Assembly: GCF_001667075.1 (NCBI RefSeq)
Contig: NZ_LZIL01000043.1
Location: 82,790 to 146,789 of the forward strand
Source: Mycobacterium sp. 852014-52450_SCH5900713
GTDB taxonomy: Bacteria > Actinomycetota > Actinomycetes > Mycobacteriales > Mycobacteriaceae
Direction: 5' to 3'
Length of the DNA: 64,000 nt
Part shown: positions 1 through 8,271 of the stretch, piece by piece
Layout of the letters: each line of letters starts with the position of its first letter
How positions within the stretch are numbered: position 1 is the stretch's first letter
Translations under genes and position numbers: made by a program
Notes under the pieces: model-generated
Databases searched by the model: none
What the model saw: only the letters and a program-made list of their open reading frames with translations
Told to the model about the DNA's origin: nothing

Positions 1-814
1 TGCCGAAAGCCACCCGCAGCGTGTTGTCGGCGTCGTCCGGCCGCTCGGGAGTGGACAGGACCAATGCGAGGGGCTTGCCGACGTAGTTGAGGTACGTCAC
101 GCGGTGGCGGCGCACGTCGTCGAGGAAGCGTGACGGCGAGAACCGGGCCGGGACCATGGTGGCGCCGGCACCGATCGCGACCGCCCATCCGGCGGCAATG
201 CCGTTGGAGTGAAAGAGCGGCATCGACAGGTAGCAGACATCGTCGGCGGTGACGTCGTACTGGAAGATCAGGCTGGCACCGCACATGACCGCCATCGCGT
301 GGGCGAGCCGGACGACCTTCGGATCACCACTGGTCCCCGAGGTGAAGATCATCATCAGCGTGTCCCCGCCGGTGACCTCGCGGTGCGGAACCAGGGGCGG
401 CGCGGCGGCCACCAGTTCGGCGTAGCGCCGACCCGTCACGTCCAGCACCTGAATCCCGTTGAGGTCCAGGTGATCCAACAGTTCGCGGTGTTCCGGGTCG
501 ACGAGTAGCAGCTGGCAGTCGGACCGCCGGATGTCGGCCAGCAGCCCCGCCCCGCGCCGCGTGGTGTTGATCCCGCACAGCACGTAGCCGCCCAGCGCGG
601 CGGCGGCCATGGCGCGCAGCATCGCCGGGGAGTTGGGCAGCAGGGCCCCGACGTGCAGCGGACGCGCCGGGTCGGCGATCCCGATCAGCGCGGCGGCCTC
701 CGCCTCCGCCTCGGCGAGGTGTTCGCGCCACGTCCAGGTGCGCTCGCCGGAGGCGAGGGCCGGGGCGTCGTCGTCGCGGCGTTGCCGCAGCAGCTGCTGA
801 ACCGTCTCGATCAT
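1..814 (-). CDS. Acyl-CoA synthetase (AMP-forming), C-terminus cut by window edge
   Basis: This is the N-terminal 271 residues of an AMP-binding (ANL) ligase that would activate a carboxylic acid to its CoA thioester. The P-loop-like motif IFTSGTSGDPK is visible near residue 155, followed by the usual LFHSNG stretch. Translation starts at the ATG at 814, which shares ATGA with the stop of the BVMO gene at 811-2403, so the two are translationally coupled. The rest of the protein lies beyond position 1. It is the last visible gene of the minus-strand operon that begins at 8259. The protein resembles FadD17-type mycobacterial ligases, but I recall this only loosely and give no symbol. Being last in a CoA-thioester pathway, it probably activates the acid substrate or a released acid product. 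Confidence 0.85.
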   Translation of the reverse strand, partial: MIETVQQLLRQRRDDDAPALASGERTWTWREHLAEAEAEAAALIGIADPARPLHVGALLPNSPAMLRAMAAAALGGYVLCGINTTRRGAGLLADIRRSDCQLLLVDPEHRELLDHLDLNGIQVLDVTGRRYAELVAAAPPLVPHREVTGGDTLMMIFTSGTSGDPKVVRLAHAMAVMCGASLIFQYDVTADDVCYLSMPLFHSNGIAAGWAVAIGAGATMVPARFSPSRFLDDVRRHRVTYLNYVGKPLALVLSTPERPDDADNTLRVAFG

Positions 815-2403
815 CGGGTGGTCAGCACCAGCCCGGCGTAGTGGCGACGCGCCACATCGTCGCAGTGGTGACGATAGGTGCCGAACCCACCGGCGTACGG
901 CATGAAAATCCGTTTCTTGCCTTCGATATTGGCGCCCAGGTACCACGACGAGGCCGCTTTGGGGAAGAGTGTCCGCTCGGCCGCCTGCGCGACGTGGTCG
1001 GTCCAGGCCTCGGCGGCGTCGCGGCGCGGCTCCACCTCCGTCACCCCGAGGCGGCGGGTGGTCAACACCAGCCCGATGACCCAGTCGACCTGCACCTCGG
1101 CGTGCAGCACCATGTTGGCGAGCACCGACGGGCTGCCGGGTCCGCTGATGGTGAACAGGTTCGGCAGGCCGGGCACCATCAGCCCGAGGAAGGTCAGGGG
1201 GCCGTCGGCCCAGACGTCGCGCAGTCGCACTCCCCCGGGCCCCACCGGGTCGATGCCGGTCAGCGCGCCGGTCAGCGCGTCGAAGCCGGTGGCGAAGATC
1301 AGCACGTCGCAGGGATAGGTCGCCGCGCTGGTTCGCACGCCGCCGGCGGTGACCGCCTCGATCGGCTCGCGGCGCAGGTTCACCAGCGACACGTTGTCGC
1401 GGTTGAACGCGGCGTAATAACCGCCGTCGGTGCAGATTCGCTTCGTCCCTATCGGGTGGTCGACGGGTATGAGGTCGGTGGCCACGACCGGATCCGCGAC
1501 GATTTCGCGGATCCGCTCTTCGGCGAACTCCCGGGCGATGTGGTTGGCGGCGAGGTCGGAGTTCTGATCGGGGAACGTCTTCGCGAACAGCACCCCACCC
1601 TCGCGCCAGCGCCGCCAGAGTGCCTCGGCGCGTTCCTGCGGTTCGGTGTCGACCGCGTTCTTGTGGTACGTGCCGTGCGGGGTGCCCGCGGCCGCGTAGG
1701 CCGAGGCGCGGCGGCGCTCGGGATACTGCTCCCGGATCTGTTGCTGCTCCTCCGGAGTCCAGGGGCGGTTGGGCATCGGGATGCTGTAGTTCGCGGACCG
1801 CTGGAATACCACCAGCCGATCCGCCTGCGCGGCGACGATCGGAACCGCTTGGATGCCAGACGATCCCGTGCCGATCAGGCCCACGCGCTTGCCGCGGAAG
1901 TCGGGATCTTCGCGCGGCCACGCGGCGGTGAAGTACACCTCGCCCGCGAAATCGTCTACGCCGGGAATGTCAGGGCGGTTGACCGCCGACAGGCAGCCCG
2001 TCGCGCAGATCAGGAACTGCGCGGCGTAGGCCTGACCATCGCGCGCACGGACCCGCCATTGGCCTTGCTCGAACGCGGCGCCGTCGACGTCGACGCCGAA
2101 TCGGTAGTGGCGGCGCAGATCGAACCGGTCGGCGACGTGGCGCAGGTAGGCCAGGATCTCCGGCTGGGCGGCGAAGCGTTCGGTCCACGTCCAGCTCTGC
2201 TGCAGTTCCTCGTCGAATGAGTAGGAGTAGTCGACACTTTCGACGTCGCACCGGGCGCCCGGGTACCGGTTCCAGTACCACGTGCCGCCCACGTCGGGCG
2301 CCGCCTCGAGGCCGAGCACCGACAGGCCCGCCGCCGCCGCCCGGTGCACGGCGTAGAGCCCGGCGAACCCCGCGCCGATGACGATCACGTCGGCTTGCGT
2401 CAT
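811..2403 (-). CDS. Flavin-containing Baeyer-Villiger type monooxygenase with altered fingerprint
   Basis: A 530-residue class B flavoprotein monooxygenase expected to insert oxygen next to a ketone using NADPH and O2. It has an N-terminal FAD Rossmann motif GAGFAG (residues 11-16), the GGTWYWNRYPG segment, and a second dinucleotide motif GTGSSG for NADPH. The BVMO fingerprint FxGxxxHxxxWP reads FAGEVYFTAAWP, so the conserved His is Phe. The paralogues at 29339-30949 and 37646-39577 keep this His. The gene overlaps the esterase upstream and the acyl-CoA ligase downstream by 4 bases each. A BVMO next to an esterase suggests ketone to ester to alcohol plus acid. The His change could alter coupling or mean a different oxidation, so the exact reaction is uncertain. 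Confidence 0.88.
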   Translation of the reverse strand: MTQADVIVIGAGFAGLYAVHRAAAAGLSVLGLEAAPDVGGTWYWNRYPGARCDVESVDYSYSFDEELQQSWTWTERFAAQPEILAYLRHVADRFDLRRHYRFGVDVDGAAFEQGQWRVRARDGQAYAAQFLICATGCLSAVNRPDIPGVDDFAGEVYFTAAWPREDPDFRGKRVGLIGTGSSGIQAVPIVAAQADRLVVFQRSANYSIPMPNRPWTPEEQQQIREQYPERRRASAYAAAGTPHGTYHKNAVDTEPQERAEALWRRWREGGVLFAKTFPDQNSDLAANHIAREFAEERIREIVADPVVATDLIPVDHPIGTKRICTDGGYYAAFNRDNVSLVNLRREPIEAVTAGGVRTSAATYPCDVLIFATGFDALTGALTGIDPVGPGGVRLRDVWADGPLTFLGLMVPGLPNLFTISGPGSPSVLANMVLHAEVQVDWVIGLVLTTRRLGVTEVEPRRDAAEAWTDHVAQAAERTLFPKAASSWYLGANIEGKKRIFMPYAGGFGTYRHHCDDVARRHYAGLVLTTR

Positions 2404-3356
2404 GCCGACTCGCAGAGGGTGGGCTGCAGTAACTCCCGCAGGTCGGAACAGATCAGGTCACGCGCCGAGGCCGCCGGTGGAAACGACGGAATGGTCAGGA
2501 AGCCGTGGAACAGGTCCGGAAAGTCGCGGTGCACCACGCGCACGCCCGCCTCGCGCAACCGGCGCGCATAGCCGCAGCCCTCGCTGTGCAACGGATCGAG
2601 GCCGGCGGTGACGATCACCGCGGGCGGCAGGTCGGCGTGCGACCCCGCGCGCGCCGGTGCCACCAGGTGGGCCTGCTCCGGAAGCGTTTGGGCGCCGAGA
2701 TATTGCCGCCAGTACCACTGCATGGCAGCGCTGGTGAGGAAGTGGCCGGTGGCGCAGCGTTGATAGCTTTCGGTGTCAAAAGACGGATCGATGGCCGGAT
2801 AGATCAGGAGCTGCGCGGCCGGCCCGGCGACGGCACGTTCACGGCACAGGATGGCGGTGACCGCGGCGAGGTTGCCGCCGGCGCTGTCGCCGGCGATGGC
2901 GGTCCGCGCCGGGTCGATGCCGAGTTCGGACGCGTGGCCGACAACCCAGGAGAACGCCGCAAAGGCGTCCATGGCGGCCGCGGGGGCCGGGTGTTCGGGC
3001 GCGAGACGGTAGCCGACCGACACGACGACGGCCTGGGTGCCGCGGGCCAGGGCGCGGCAGAAGCCATCGTGGGAGTCGATGTCGCACAACACGAATCCGC
3101 CACCGTGGCAGAACACGACCGCGGCGCGGTCGTCCTGCGGCTCGCCGTGCGGGTAATAGACCCGCGCGGGGATGGTGCCGCCGGGCCTCGGGATCGACCG
3201 GTCTTCGGTGCGGTGGACGTCGTCGATGTTGTCGACGGGCTGGCGCCGCTGGGCGACGGCGGCGCGGGCCTGCGCGGCGGTCATGGCCTCGACGCGCGGG
3301 AATCCCGCGTCCAACTCGCGCAGCATCGCCTGGACGCCGTCAAACGGATCGTCCAT
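2400..3356 (-). CDS. Alpha/beta hydrolase, hormone-sensitive lipase/esterase family
   Basis: A 318-residue esterase of the HSL (family IV) type. The oxyanion motif HGGGF lies near residue 85, the nucleophile elbow GDSAGGN near residue 158, and the Asp/His pair late in the protein (GLDPL and LFHGF). A GTG six bases upstream (3362) also opens the frame, but the GGGAGG ribosome site is five bases before the ATG at 3356 and would overlap the GTG, so the ATG is chosen. The stop overlaps the BVMO start (ATGA), so the BVMO product ester is a natural candidate substrate. About 30 bases separate it from the DUF35 gene upstream. No signal peptide is seen, so it is probably cytosolic. Confidence 0.88.
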   Translation of the reverse strand: MDDPFDGVQAMLRELDAGFPRVEAMTAAQARAAVAQRRQPVDNIDDVHRTEDRSIPRPGGTIPARVYYPHGEPQDDRAAVVFCHGGGFVLCDIDSHDGFCRALARGTQAVVVSVGYRLAPEHPAPAAAMDAFAAFSWVVGHASELGIDPARTAIAGDSAGGNLAAVTAILCRERAVAGPAAQLLIYPAIDPSFDTESYQRCATGHFLTSAAMQWYWRQYLGAQTLPEQAHLVAPARAGSHADLPPAVIVTAGLDPLHSEGCGYARRLREAGVRVVHRDFPDLFHGFLTIPSFPPAASARDLICSDLRELLQPTLCESA

Positions 3357-3386
3357 GTACACCTCCCGAACTCCTCGTTGAGTCGG

Positions 3387-3788
3387 TCACGCCGGCCGGT
3401 ACTTCAATAGGGTGATTTCGTCTTCGGGCAGATCGTAGAATACCGGCTCGACCCGCATGCCGATTCCGACGTCGCCAGGGTCGACGTCCACCAGCTCGGT
3501 GCTGAATTTCGGTCCCGCGTCCCACTGCACGACGGCCGGCAGCTGCGGTAGCGAGCCGGCCCAGGGCGGGCCGGTGGGCCTGCGGGCGATCGTGAACGTG
3601 TACAGCGTTCCCGCGCCGTCGATTTCGCGCCATTCCAGATCGTCGGCCAATGTTCCCGGGGCAAGGGTGCGCGGGTAGAACACGTAGCGCCCCAGCGAGG
3701 GTGAGTACTGCACCAGGATGCGGTGCTGGGCCAGGGCGTCCCAGAAGGGCCGCGACACCGGCGTCGGCTCGGGAACCGGGATGCTCAC
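3387..3788 (-). CDS. DUF35 OB-fold protein without zinc-ribbon cysteines
   Basis: A 133-residue protein of the DUF35/OB-fold family, which normally partners thiolase-fold lipid-transfer proteins. In the cholesterol side-chain pathway the DUF35 domain of ChsH2 activates the aldolase Ltp2. The family shape is recognisable from FYPR in the usual ribbon position and the beta-rich C-terminal half. Normal members carry four zinc-binding cysteines around FYPR; this protein contains no cysteine at all. It begins at a GTG two bases after the thiolase stop (3791), so the two are co-translated and probably form a complex. The assignment rests on family shape and gene order. Confidence 0.75.
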   Translation of the reverse strand: MSIPVPEPTPVSRPFWDALAQHRILVQYSPSLGRYVFYPRTLAPGTLADDLEWREIDGAGTLYTFTIARRPTGPPWAGSLPQLPAVVQWDAGPKFSTELVDVDPGDVGIGMRVEPVFYDLPEDEITLLKYRPA

Positions 3789-3790
3789 CG

Positions 3791-4993
3791 CTAGTCCCCC
3801 CGCATCAGCAGCGCGACCTGCTCGCTCATGATGCCGCCGTTGCCGGTGACGAAAGCGGTGTGGCAGTCGCGCACCTGCGCATCGCCGGCCCGGCCCATCA
3901 CCTGCCGGGCACCGTCGACGACGTGGTGCATGCCACCGGCCATGCCGGCCTGGCCGAAGGACAGTTGTCCGCCGGCGGTGTTGAGTGGAAAGTCACCGCG
4001 GTAGGTCAGGTCGTGGCCGGCGATCCAGGACATCCCCTCGCCCTTCCCGGAGAACCCGGCGTCCTCGAGGCTCATCAGCACGGTGATGGTGTAGCAGTCG
4101 TAGATCGACGCCATGTCCACCTCGGACCGGTTCAGGCCGGCCATCGCGAACGCCCGGTCGGCGGCGCGGGCGATCGGGGTGCGCAGCAAGTCCTCGGCGT
4201 ACGTCGGGGTCTTGAAGGCGATGTGTTCGCCAAAGCCCTTGATCCACACCGGGCGGTGGCGGCCGCGCCGGGCGATGTCGGCGTTGGCGATCAGCACGCC
4301 CGCTCCCCCGTGCACCCGCATCACGGTCTCCAGCATGTGGATGGGGTCGGCGATCATCGGGCTGGCGAGAACGTCGTCGACCGTGATCGGGGTCCCGTGG
4401 AAGACCGCGCCCGGATGGGCGCACGCGTTGGTGCGCTGGTCGACGGCGATCTTGGCCACCGCCGCAGGGTCGTAGCCGAACTCGGCCGCATAGCGCTGCG
4501 CGATCTGCGCGTAGGGTGCGTTCTGGCCGACGTTGCCATATGGGATCTCGAATTCCGCTTGCGGCGACCCATAGTTGTTCGACGACGCCCCATACCAATT
4601 GGCGGCCGGCGGTGGCCGCTTCTCGGACTGCGGCTGCGAAGCCGATCCCGGAACCACGGCGAGGGCCGCGTCGCAGATGCCGAGCTCCACGGCGGCCGCG
4701 GCCCGCCAGATCATGCCCGCCGCCGTGGCGCCGCCCAGGTCGACGCGCTCACCGAAATCGAGTGGCAGGCCGAGGTATTCGCACAGGGTGGCAGGTGCGA
4801 ACATCGCCGACTCGGCGATGCCGTGGGTCAGCAGGCCGTTGACGCACGCGGCATCGACGCCGGCGTCCTCGATCACCATCTTGGCCAGCAGCGCGTACTG
4901 GTCGAGGGTGAACAGCGGCGGGCGGGTGGGACGCCGCTGCGCCGGCAACTCGGCGATGCCGACGATCGCGGCCTCACCCCGCAGGCCGGTCAC
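3791..4993 (-). CDS. Thiolase-fold lipid-transfer protein (Ltp/SCP-x-like), probable retro-aldolase
   Basis: A 400-residue thiolase-superfamily protein. The position where thiolases carry the nucleophilic Cys reads DLGGATAAGM with no Cys, and the C-terminal GH motif is changed to LSFGQAGMAGG, so classical thiolysis is unlikely. Ltp2-type proteins have lost thiolase chemistry and instead cleave beta-hydroxyacyl-CoAs as aldolases together with a DUF35 partner. The DUF35 gene is immediately downstream and two MaoC-type hydratases are immediately upstream, the arrangement expected for hydration followed by aldol cleavage. Start GTG at 4993 shares GTGA with the hydratase stop. A YDCYTI segment near residue 290 may supply the tyrosine used by aldolase-type members. 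The aldolase role is inference from family and context. Confidence 0.82.
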   Translation of the reverse strand: MTGLRGEAAIVGIAELPAQRRPTRPPLFTLDQYALLAKMVIEDAGVDAACVNGLLTHGIAESAMFAPATLCEYLGLPLDFGERVDLGGATAAGMIWRAAAAVELGICDAALAVVPGSASQPQSEKRPPPAANWYGASSNNYGSPQAEFEIPYGNVGQNAPYAQIAQRYAAEFGYDPAAVAKIAVDQRTNACAHPGAVFHGTPITVDDVLASPMIADPIHMLETVMRVHGGAGVLIANADIARRGRHRPVWIKGFGEHIAFKTPTYAEDLLRTPIARAADRAFAMAGLNRSEVDMASIYDCYTITVLMSLEDAGFSGKGEGMSWIAGHDLTYRGDFPLNTAGGQLSFGQAGMAGGMHHVVDGARQVMGRAGDAQVRDCHTAFVTGNGGIMSEQVALLMRGD

Positions 4994-5445
4994 CGATCGG
5001 CTCCCCGAGGCGTTCGGCGGCGGGGTAGTTCGATCGTCGCCGTGCCGGGCATCAGCACCGTCGCCTCGCGGCGACCGGCGATGTCGAGGTCCACCAGCCC
5101 GGCGCCCCGGTCGGAGAGGCGTTTGCCGGTGACCGTGCCGCCGAAGCTCAACGGCTGGCCGGGGTGAGCGACCGCGCGGTTCTGGACGGAGAAGGACACC
5201 AGCCGGCCACGGGCGCCGATCCAGTCCCCGATGGCCCGGCCGAGCAGCGCGGCCTGCAGCGGGCCGTGCACCAGCACGTCATCGTAGCCCTCGACCGTGC
5301 GCGCCCAGTCCTTGTCGTAATGGATGCGGTGGCCGTTGTAGGTGGCGGCGCTGAAAAAGAACAACTGCGTCTCGTCGACGGTGACGGTGAGGTCGGGCAT
5401 CGCGTCACCCACCTCGACGTCCTCATAAAAGACTTGGTCGGCCAT
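4990..5445 (-). CDS. MaoC-like enoyl-CoA hydratase (hot-dog fold)
   Basis: A 151-residue single hot-dog protein of the MaoC/R-hydratase group. The hydratase-type motif appears as YNGHRIHYDKDWA near residue 36, the variant in which His follows the usual catalytic loop, and VHGPLQAALL follows. It lies 7 bases after the next MaoC-type gene (5453-5962) and overlaps the lipid-transfer gene by 4 bases. Two short hot-dog proteins encoded side by side usually form a heteromeric hydratase, as ChsH1-ChsH2 do for the steroid side chain. The likely role is adding water to the enoyl-CoA made by the two acyl-CoA dehydrogenases upstream. Confidence 0.85.
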   Translation of the reverse strand: MADQVFYEDVEVGDAMPDLTVTVDETQLFFFSAATYNGHRIHYDKDWARTVEGYDDVLVHGPLQAALLGRAIGDWIGARGRLVSFSVQNRAVAHPGQPLSFGGTVTGKRLSDRGAGLVDLDIAGRREATVLMPGTATIELPRRRTPRGADR

Positions 5446-5452
5446 GACGCTC

Positions 5453-5962
5453 CTAGGGACGGGCGATCATCGAAGTCGATGCTTCGGCGAGCAGCTCTCG
5501 GTGCTGGTTGCGGTACACCGTGCGCCAGGTGACCAACACGAATCTGCCGGAGCGGCCCTGCTTTTCGACGATGGACTCGACGCTGCGCACCATTTCGATG
5601 TCGTCGCGGTGATAGGCCGGCAGGTGGAAGGTGAAACTCTCGCCGCCGGCCATCCGCTTCGGCGCGCGCGGGAACGCGAGGCTGCCCGAGATCGCGCCGG
5701 AGGAACCGTCGGGCCGCAGTGCCTCGAGGTGCGTAACACCGAGCACCGCGTACTGCAGGTAAAGCGGAGGGCAGATGATGTCACGAAAGCCGCTGGCCCT
5801 GGCGTAGTCCGGGTCGAACCACAACGGGTTGTGGTCACCGATCGCCGCCGCCCAGCGTTGCCAGTCGCGCCGGTTCATTTCGCCTGTCGCCGTGGCGGCG
5901 ACGGTGCCGACGCGCGACGCGGATTCGGCATCGATCAAGCTGTCATGTTCATTCGAGCTCAT
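5453..5962 (-). CDS. MaoC/FAS1 dehydratase N-terminal-type hot-dog protein
   Basis: A 169-residue hot-dog protein of the FAS1-type dehydratase N-terminal family, with GDHNPLWFDPDYARA near residue 42 and CPPLYLQY after it. The open frame extends upstream to 6058, but the ATG at 5962 forms an ATGA with the stop of the acyl-CoA dehydrogenase gene, and the extra 32 residues would lie wholly inside that gene, so 5962 is used. It probably pairs with the product of 4990-5445 to make a two-subunit hydratase for bulky CoA esters. Which subunit holds the catalytic residues cannot be settled by eye. Confidence 0.83.
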   Translation of the reverse strand: MSSNEHDSLIDAESASRVGTVAATATGEMNRRDWQRWAAAIGDHNPLWFDPDYARASGFRDIICPPLYLQYAVLGVTHLEALRPDGSSGAISGSLAFPRAPKRMAGGESFTFHLPAYHRDDIEMVRSVESIVEKQGRSGRFVLVTWRTVYRNQHRELLAEASTSMIARP

Positions 5963-7077
5963 CCAGGCTCCTCCGAGTCCAGCGTCTCCTCCAGCCACGA
6001 TGCGGCTACGTCCGCCCCGCCACCCCACGTCGAGCCCAGCCGTGCCCGCTCCGTCCACAAATGCAGGTCGGTTTCGGTGACATACCCCATGCCGCCGTGC
6101 AATTGGTGGGCATTTAGCGTGACCAGCCTGGCCGCGCCGGCCGCGTGCATCCGCGCGATGGCGGTTTCCCGGGTCGCCGTGCGGCCGCGTGCGATCCAGA
6201 AGACCGCCGCGTGGGCGGCCAGCCGCGCCGCCGCCACGGCGATGTGCATGTCGGCGACCAGGTGCTGGGCGGCCTGGAACGACGCGATGGGCCGGCCGAA
6301 TTGGTGACGCAGCGTGGTGTAGTCGACGGTGCGGTCGAGGACCGCCTGCCCGACTCCCGCCAGGTCCAGCGATCCCAATGCCACCGCCGAATTGGCCACT
6401 CGGCGCAATTGCAAGGCGGAGACGTCACCGAGCAGCGCGTCGGCGGGGACCACAACGTCGTCGAAGCGCACGGTGAACGCCCGGTTCCCGCCGGCCATCG
6501 CGAGCGGTTCCGTGGCTACCCCGGTTGCTTTGGTCTCGACGACGAAAGCGAACGTATGTTCTTGCGCCGCAGCCGAAATCACGATGATGTCGGCGACGTC
6601 GGCGTCGGCGACGTAGTCCGCGATGCCGTTCAGCCGCCATTGCCCCGACACCGGGTCGGCGCGGAGTGCCGCCGACACCACGGCGGCGTCGCGTGCGCTG
6701 CACAGCGCCGTGGTGCCGCGAACGGTGCCGCGGGCCAGCGGCGGCAGCCAGGTGCCCTTGGCATTCGGGGAGCCGAGCTGGTCGACCGCGAGCGCGGCTT
6801 GAATGCTGCTGTGAATCGTCGTCGGGCATAGCGCGCGCCCCGCCTCGGTGTAGAAGACGGCGAGATCGTCGAGCGAGCCGCCGGAGCCACCGTATTCCTC
6901 GGCGATGGCCAGCCCTAGGATGCCCGCGTCGGTCAGCGCCTTCCACAGCGCCGGGGTGCGACGGTCCGCGTCCGGTTCGTTCAGCGCGCGCACCAACGGC
7001 ACGGGGCTCTCGGCCGCCAACAGTGCGCGCAGCGTCGCGGCGAACTCGCGCCGCTCAGCGGTGGGTATCGCTTTCAT
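5959..7077 (-). CDS. Acyl-CoA dehydrogenase, alpha-type subunit of a probable heteromer
   Basis: A 372-residue FAD acyl-CoA dehydrogenase. It has the N-terminal helical domain with EEYGGSGGSLDDLAVFY near residue 60, a short middle domain, and a C-terminal domain with RHQFGRPIASFQAAQHLVAD and QLHGGMGYVTE. Its length and features match FadE27-like subunits, which work only with a partner. The partner candidate is encoded three bases upstream at 7081-8259. Paired acyl-CoA dehydrogenases of this sort act on CoA esters of branched or steroid side chains. ATG at 7077; the stop overlaps the MaoC-type gene. Confidence 0.88.
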   Translation of the reverse strand: MKAIPTAERREFAATLRALLAAESPVPLVRALNEPDADRRTPALWKALTDAGILGLAIAEEYGGSGGSLDDLAVFYTEAGRALCPTTIHSSIQAALAVDQLGSPNAKGTWLPPLARGTVRGTTALCSARDAAVVSAALRADPVSGQWRLNGIADYVADADVADIIVISAAAQEHTFAFVVETKATGVATEPLAMAGGNRAFTVRFDDVVVPADALLGDVSALQLRRVANSAVALGSLDLAGVGQAVLDRTVDYTTLRHQFGRPIASFQAAQHLVADMHIAVAAARLAAHAAVFWIARGRTATRETAIARMHAAGAARLVTLNAHQLHGGMGYVTETDLHLWTERARLGSTWGGGADVAASWLEETLDSEEPG

Positions 7078-7080
7078 GCG

Positions 7081-8259
7081 TCAGCGCCCATAGCTGGGCA
7101 TCTTGTGCCCGCGCTGGGCGATGATGTCGCGGAGCACCTCGTTGGTGCCGCCGCCGAAACGCATCAGGGGCGCAGCCCGATAGAGCCGCTCGAACTTGCC
7201 GCCCAGCGGCGCCTCTTGGCTGCGGTGCGCCAACAAACCGTCCGGGCCGAGCAGGTCGAGCGCGAGCACCGCGATGCGTTGGCGCAGTTCACTGGTGAAG
7301 ATTTTCTCGATGCTGACCTCCACCGAAGGGATGACGCCGCTGTCGAGGATCGACGCGGCCTCGTAGCCCATCAGGGTGGCCACCGCCACGTCGGCTTCCG
7401 CCTGCGCGAGCCGGTGCCGCAGCGACGGGGTGTCGGCGGGCACCGTGCCGTCACGGCGCGGCGTTCGCGCCAGCTCGCGCAGCTCATCGACGGCGCGGCG
7501 TAGGTCGCCGGCGTTGGTCAGCGCGCCGCGTTCCAGGTCCAGCGCGCCGGTGATGTACGTCCAGCCGCGGTTGACCTCGCCCACCAGGTTGGTGACCGGC
7601 ACCCGGACGTCGCGGAAGTGCACCTCGTTGGTGCGATACCCCGACCACGCGTAGAGGGGGCGGATCGTCACGCCGGGACTGTCGATCGGCACGATGATGA
7701 CCGAAATGCCCCGATGCCGGACGCCGTTGGGGTCGGTACGCACGCAAAGCCACTCGTGGGTGGCGCGCTGTGCGCCGCTGTTCCAGGTCTTGGTGCCGTT
7801 GATCACCCATTCGTCGCCGTGGCGGACAGCACTGGTGCGCAGACTGGCCAGGTCGGTGCCGGCGTCGGGTTCGGAATAGCCTACGGCGCAGATCATTTCG
7901 CCCTTGGCGATCAGCGGCAGCCATTCGGATTTGTTCCGTTCGGTGCCGTGCCGCATGATCATCGGCGCCACGGACGTGACGGTCAGGTCGGGCCCGGGGA
8001 CGCCCCAGTACTCGAACTCGCTCATGAGCAGATGCAGGTGGATGGCACCCAGGCCCAGTCCGCCGTACTCGGATGGCCAGTTCAGGCCGAACCAGCCCTT
8101 CTCCCCGATCCTGCGACGGAACCGGGCGACCTCGCCGTCGGGAAACTCCAGATCGTGCTCGGCGAGTTCGGCCCGCAGCTCCGCGGTGACGTTGTCGTGG
8201 AGGAACTCGCGGATCTCGGTGAGCCAGGCGCGCTGCCCGGCGTCGAGTTCGAAATCCAT
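7081..8259 (-). CDS. Acyl-CoA dehydrogenase, beta-type subunit, first gene of the operon
   Basis: A 392-residue acyl-CoA dehydrogenase with the middle-domain motifs VGYSEPDAGTDLASLR and NGTKTWNSG and the C-terminal signature MRFGGGTNEVLRDIIA. The frame stays open to 8364, but similarity to dehydrogenases begins at the ATG at 8259 (MDFELDAGQRAW), and a palindrome at 8282-8298 sits in the extension, so 8259 is chosen. The ribosome site is poor. It opens a nine-gene minus-strand operon and probably forms a heterotetramer with the next gene product, as FadE26-FadE27-type (ChsE) enzymes do. It is related to that group but differs clearly from the FadE26 I remember, so no symbol is given. Confidence 0.87.
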   Translation of the reverse strand: MDFELDAGQRAWLTEIREFLHDNVTAELRAELAEHDLEFPDGEVARFRRRIGEKGWFGLNWPSEYGGLGLGAIHLHLLMSEFEYWGVPGPDLTVTSVAPMIMRHGTERNKSEWLPLIAKGEMICAVGYSEPDAGTDLASLRTSAVRHGDEWVINGTKTWNSGAQRATHEWLCVRTDPNGVRHRGISVIIVPIDSPGVTIRPLYAWSGYRTNEVHFRDVRVPVTNLVGEVNRGWTYITGALDLERGALTNAGDLRRAVDELRELARTPRRDGTVPADTPSLRHRLAQAEADVAVATLMGYEAASILDSGVIPSVEVSIEKIFTSELRQRIAVLALDLLGPDGLLAHRSQEAPLGGKFERLYRAAPLMRFGGGTNEVLRDIIAQRGHKMPSYGR

Positions 8260-8271
8260 TGGGGTGGCTCT

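Noticed and set aside
841..2220. 459-codon plus-strand open frame
   Set aside because: Antisense to the BVMO gene; it has no start signal or family motif and arises from GC-rich codon bias.
3650..5167. 505-codon plus-strand open frame
   Set aside because: Antisense across the DUF35, thiolase-fold and hydratase genes, all of which carry clear motifs on the other strand.
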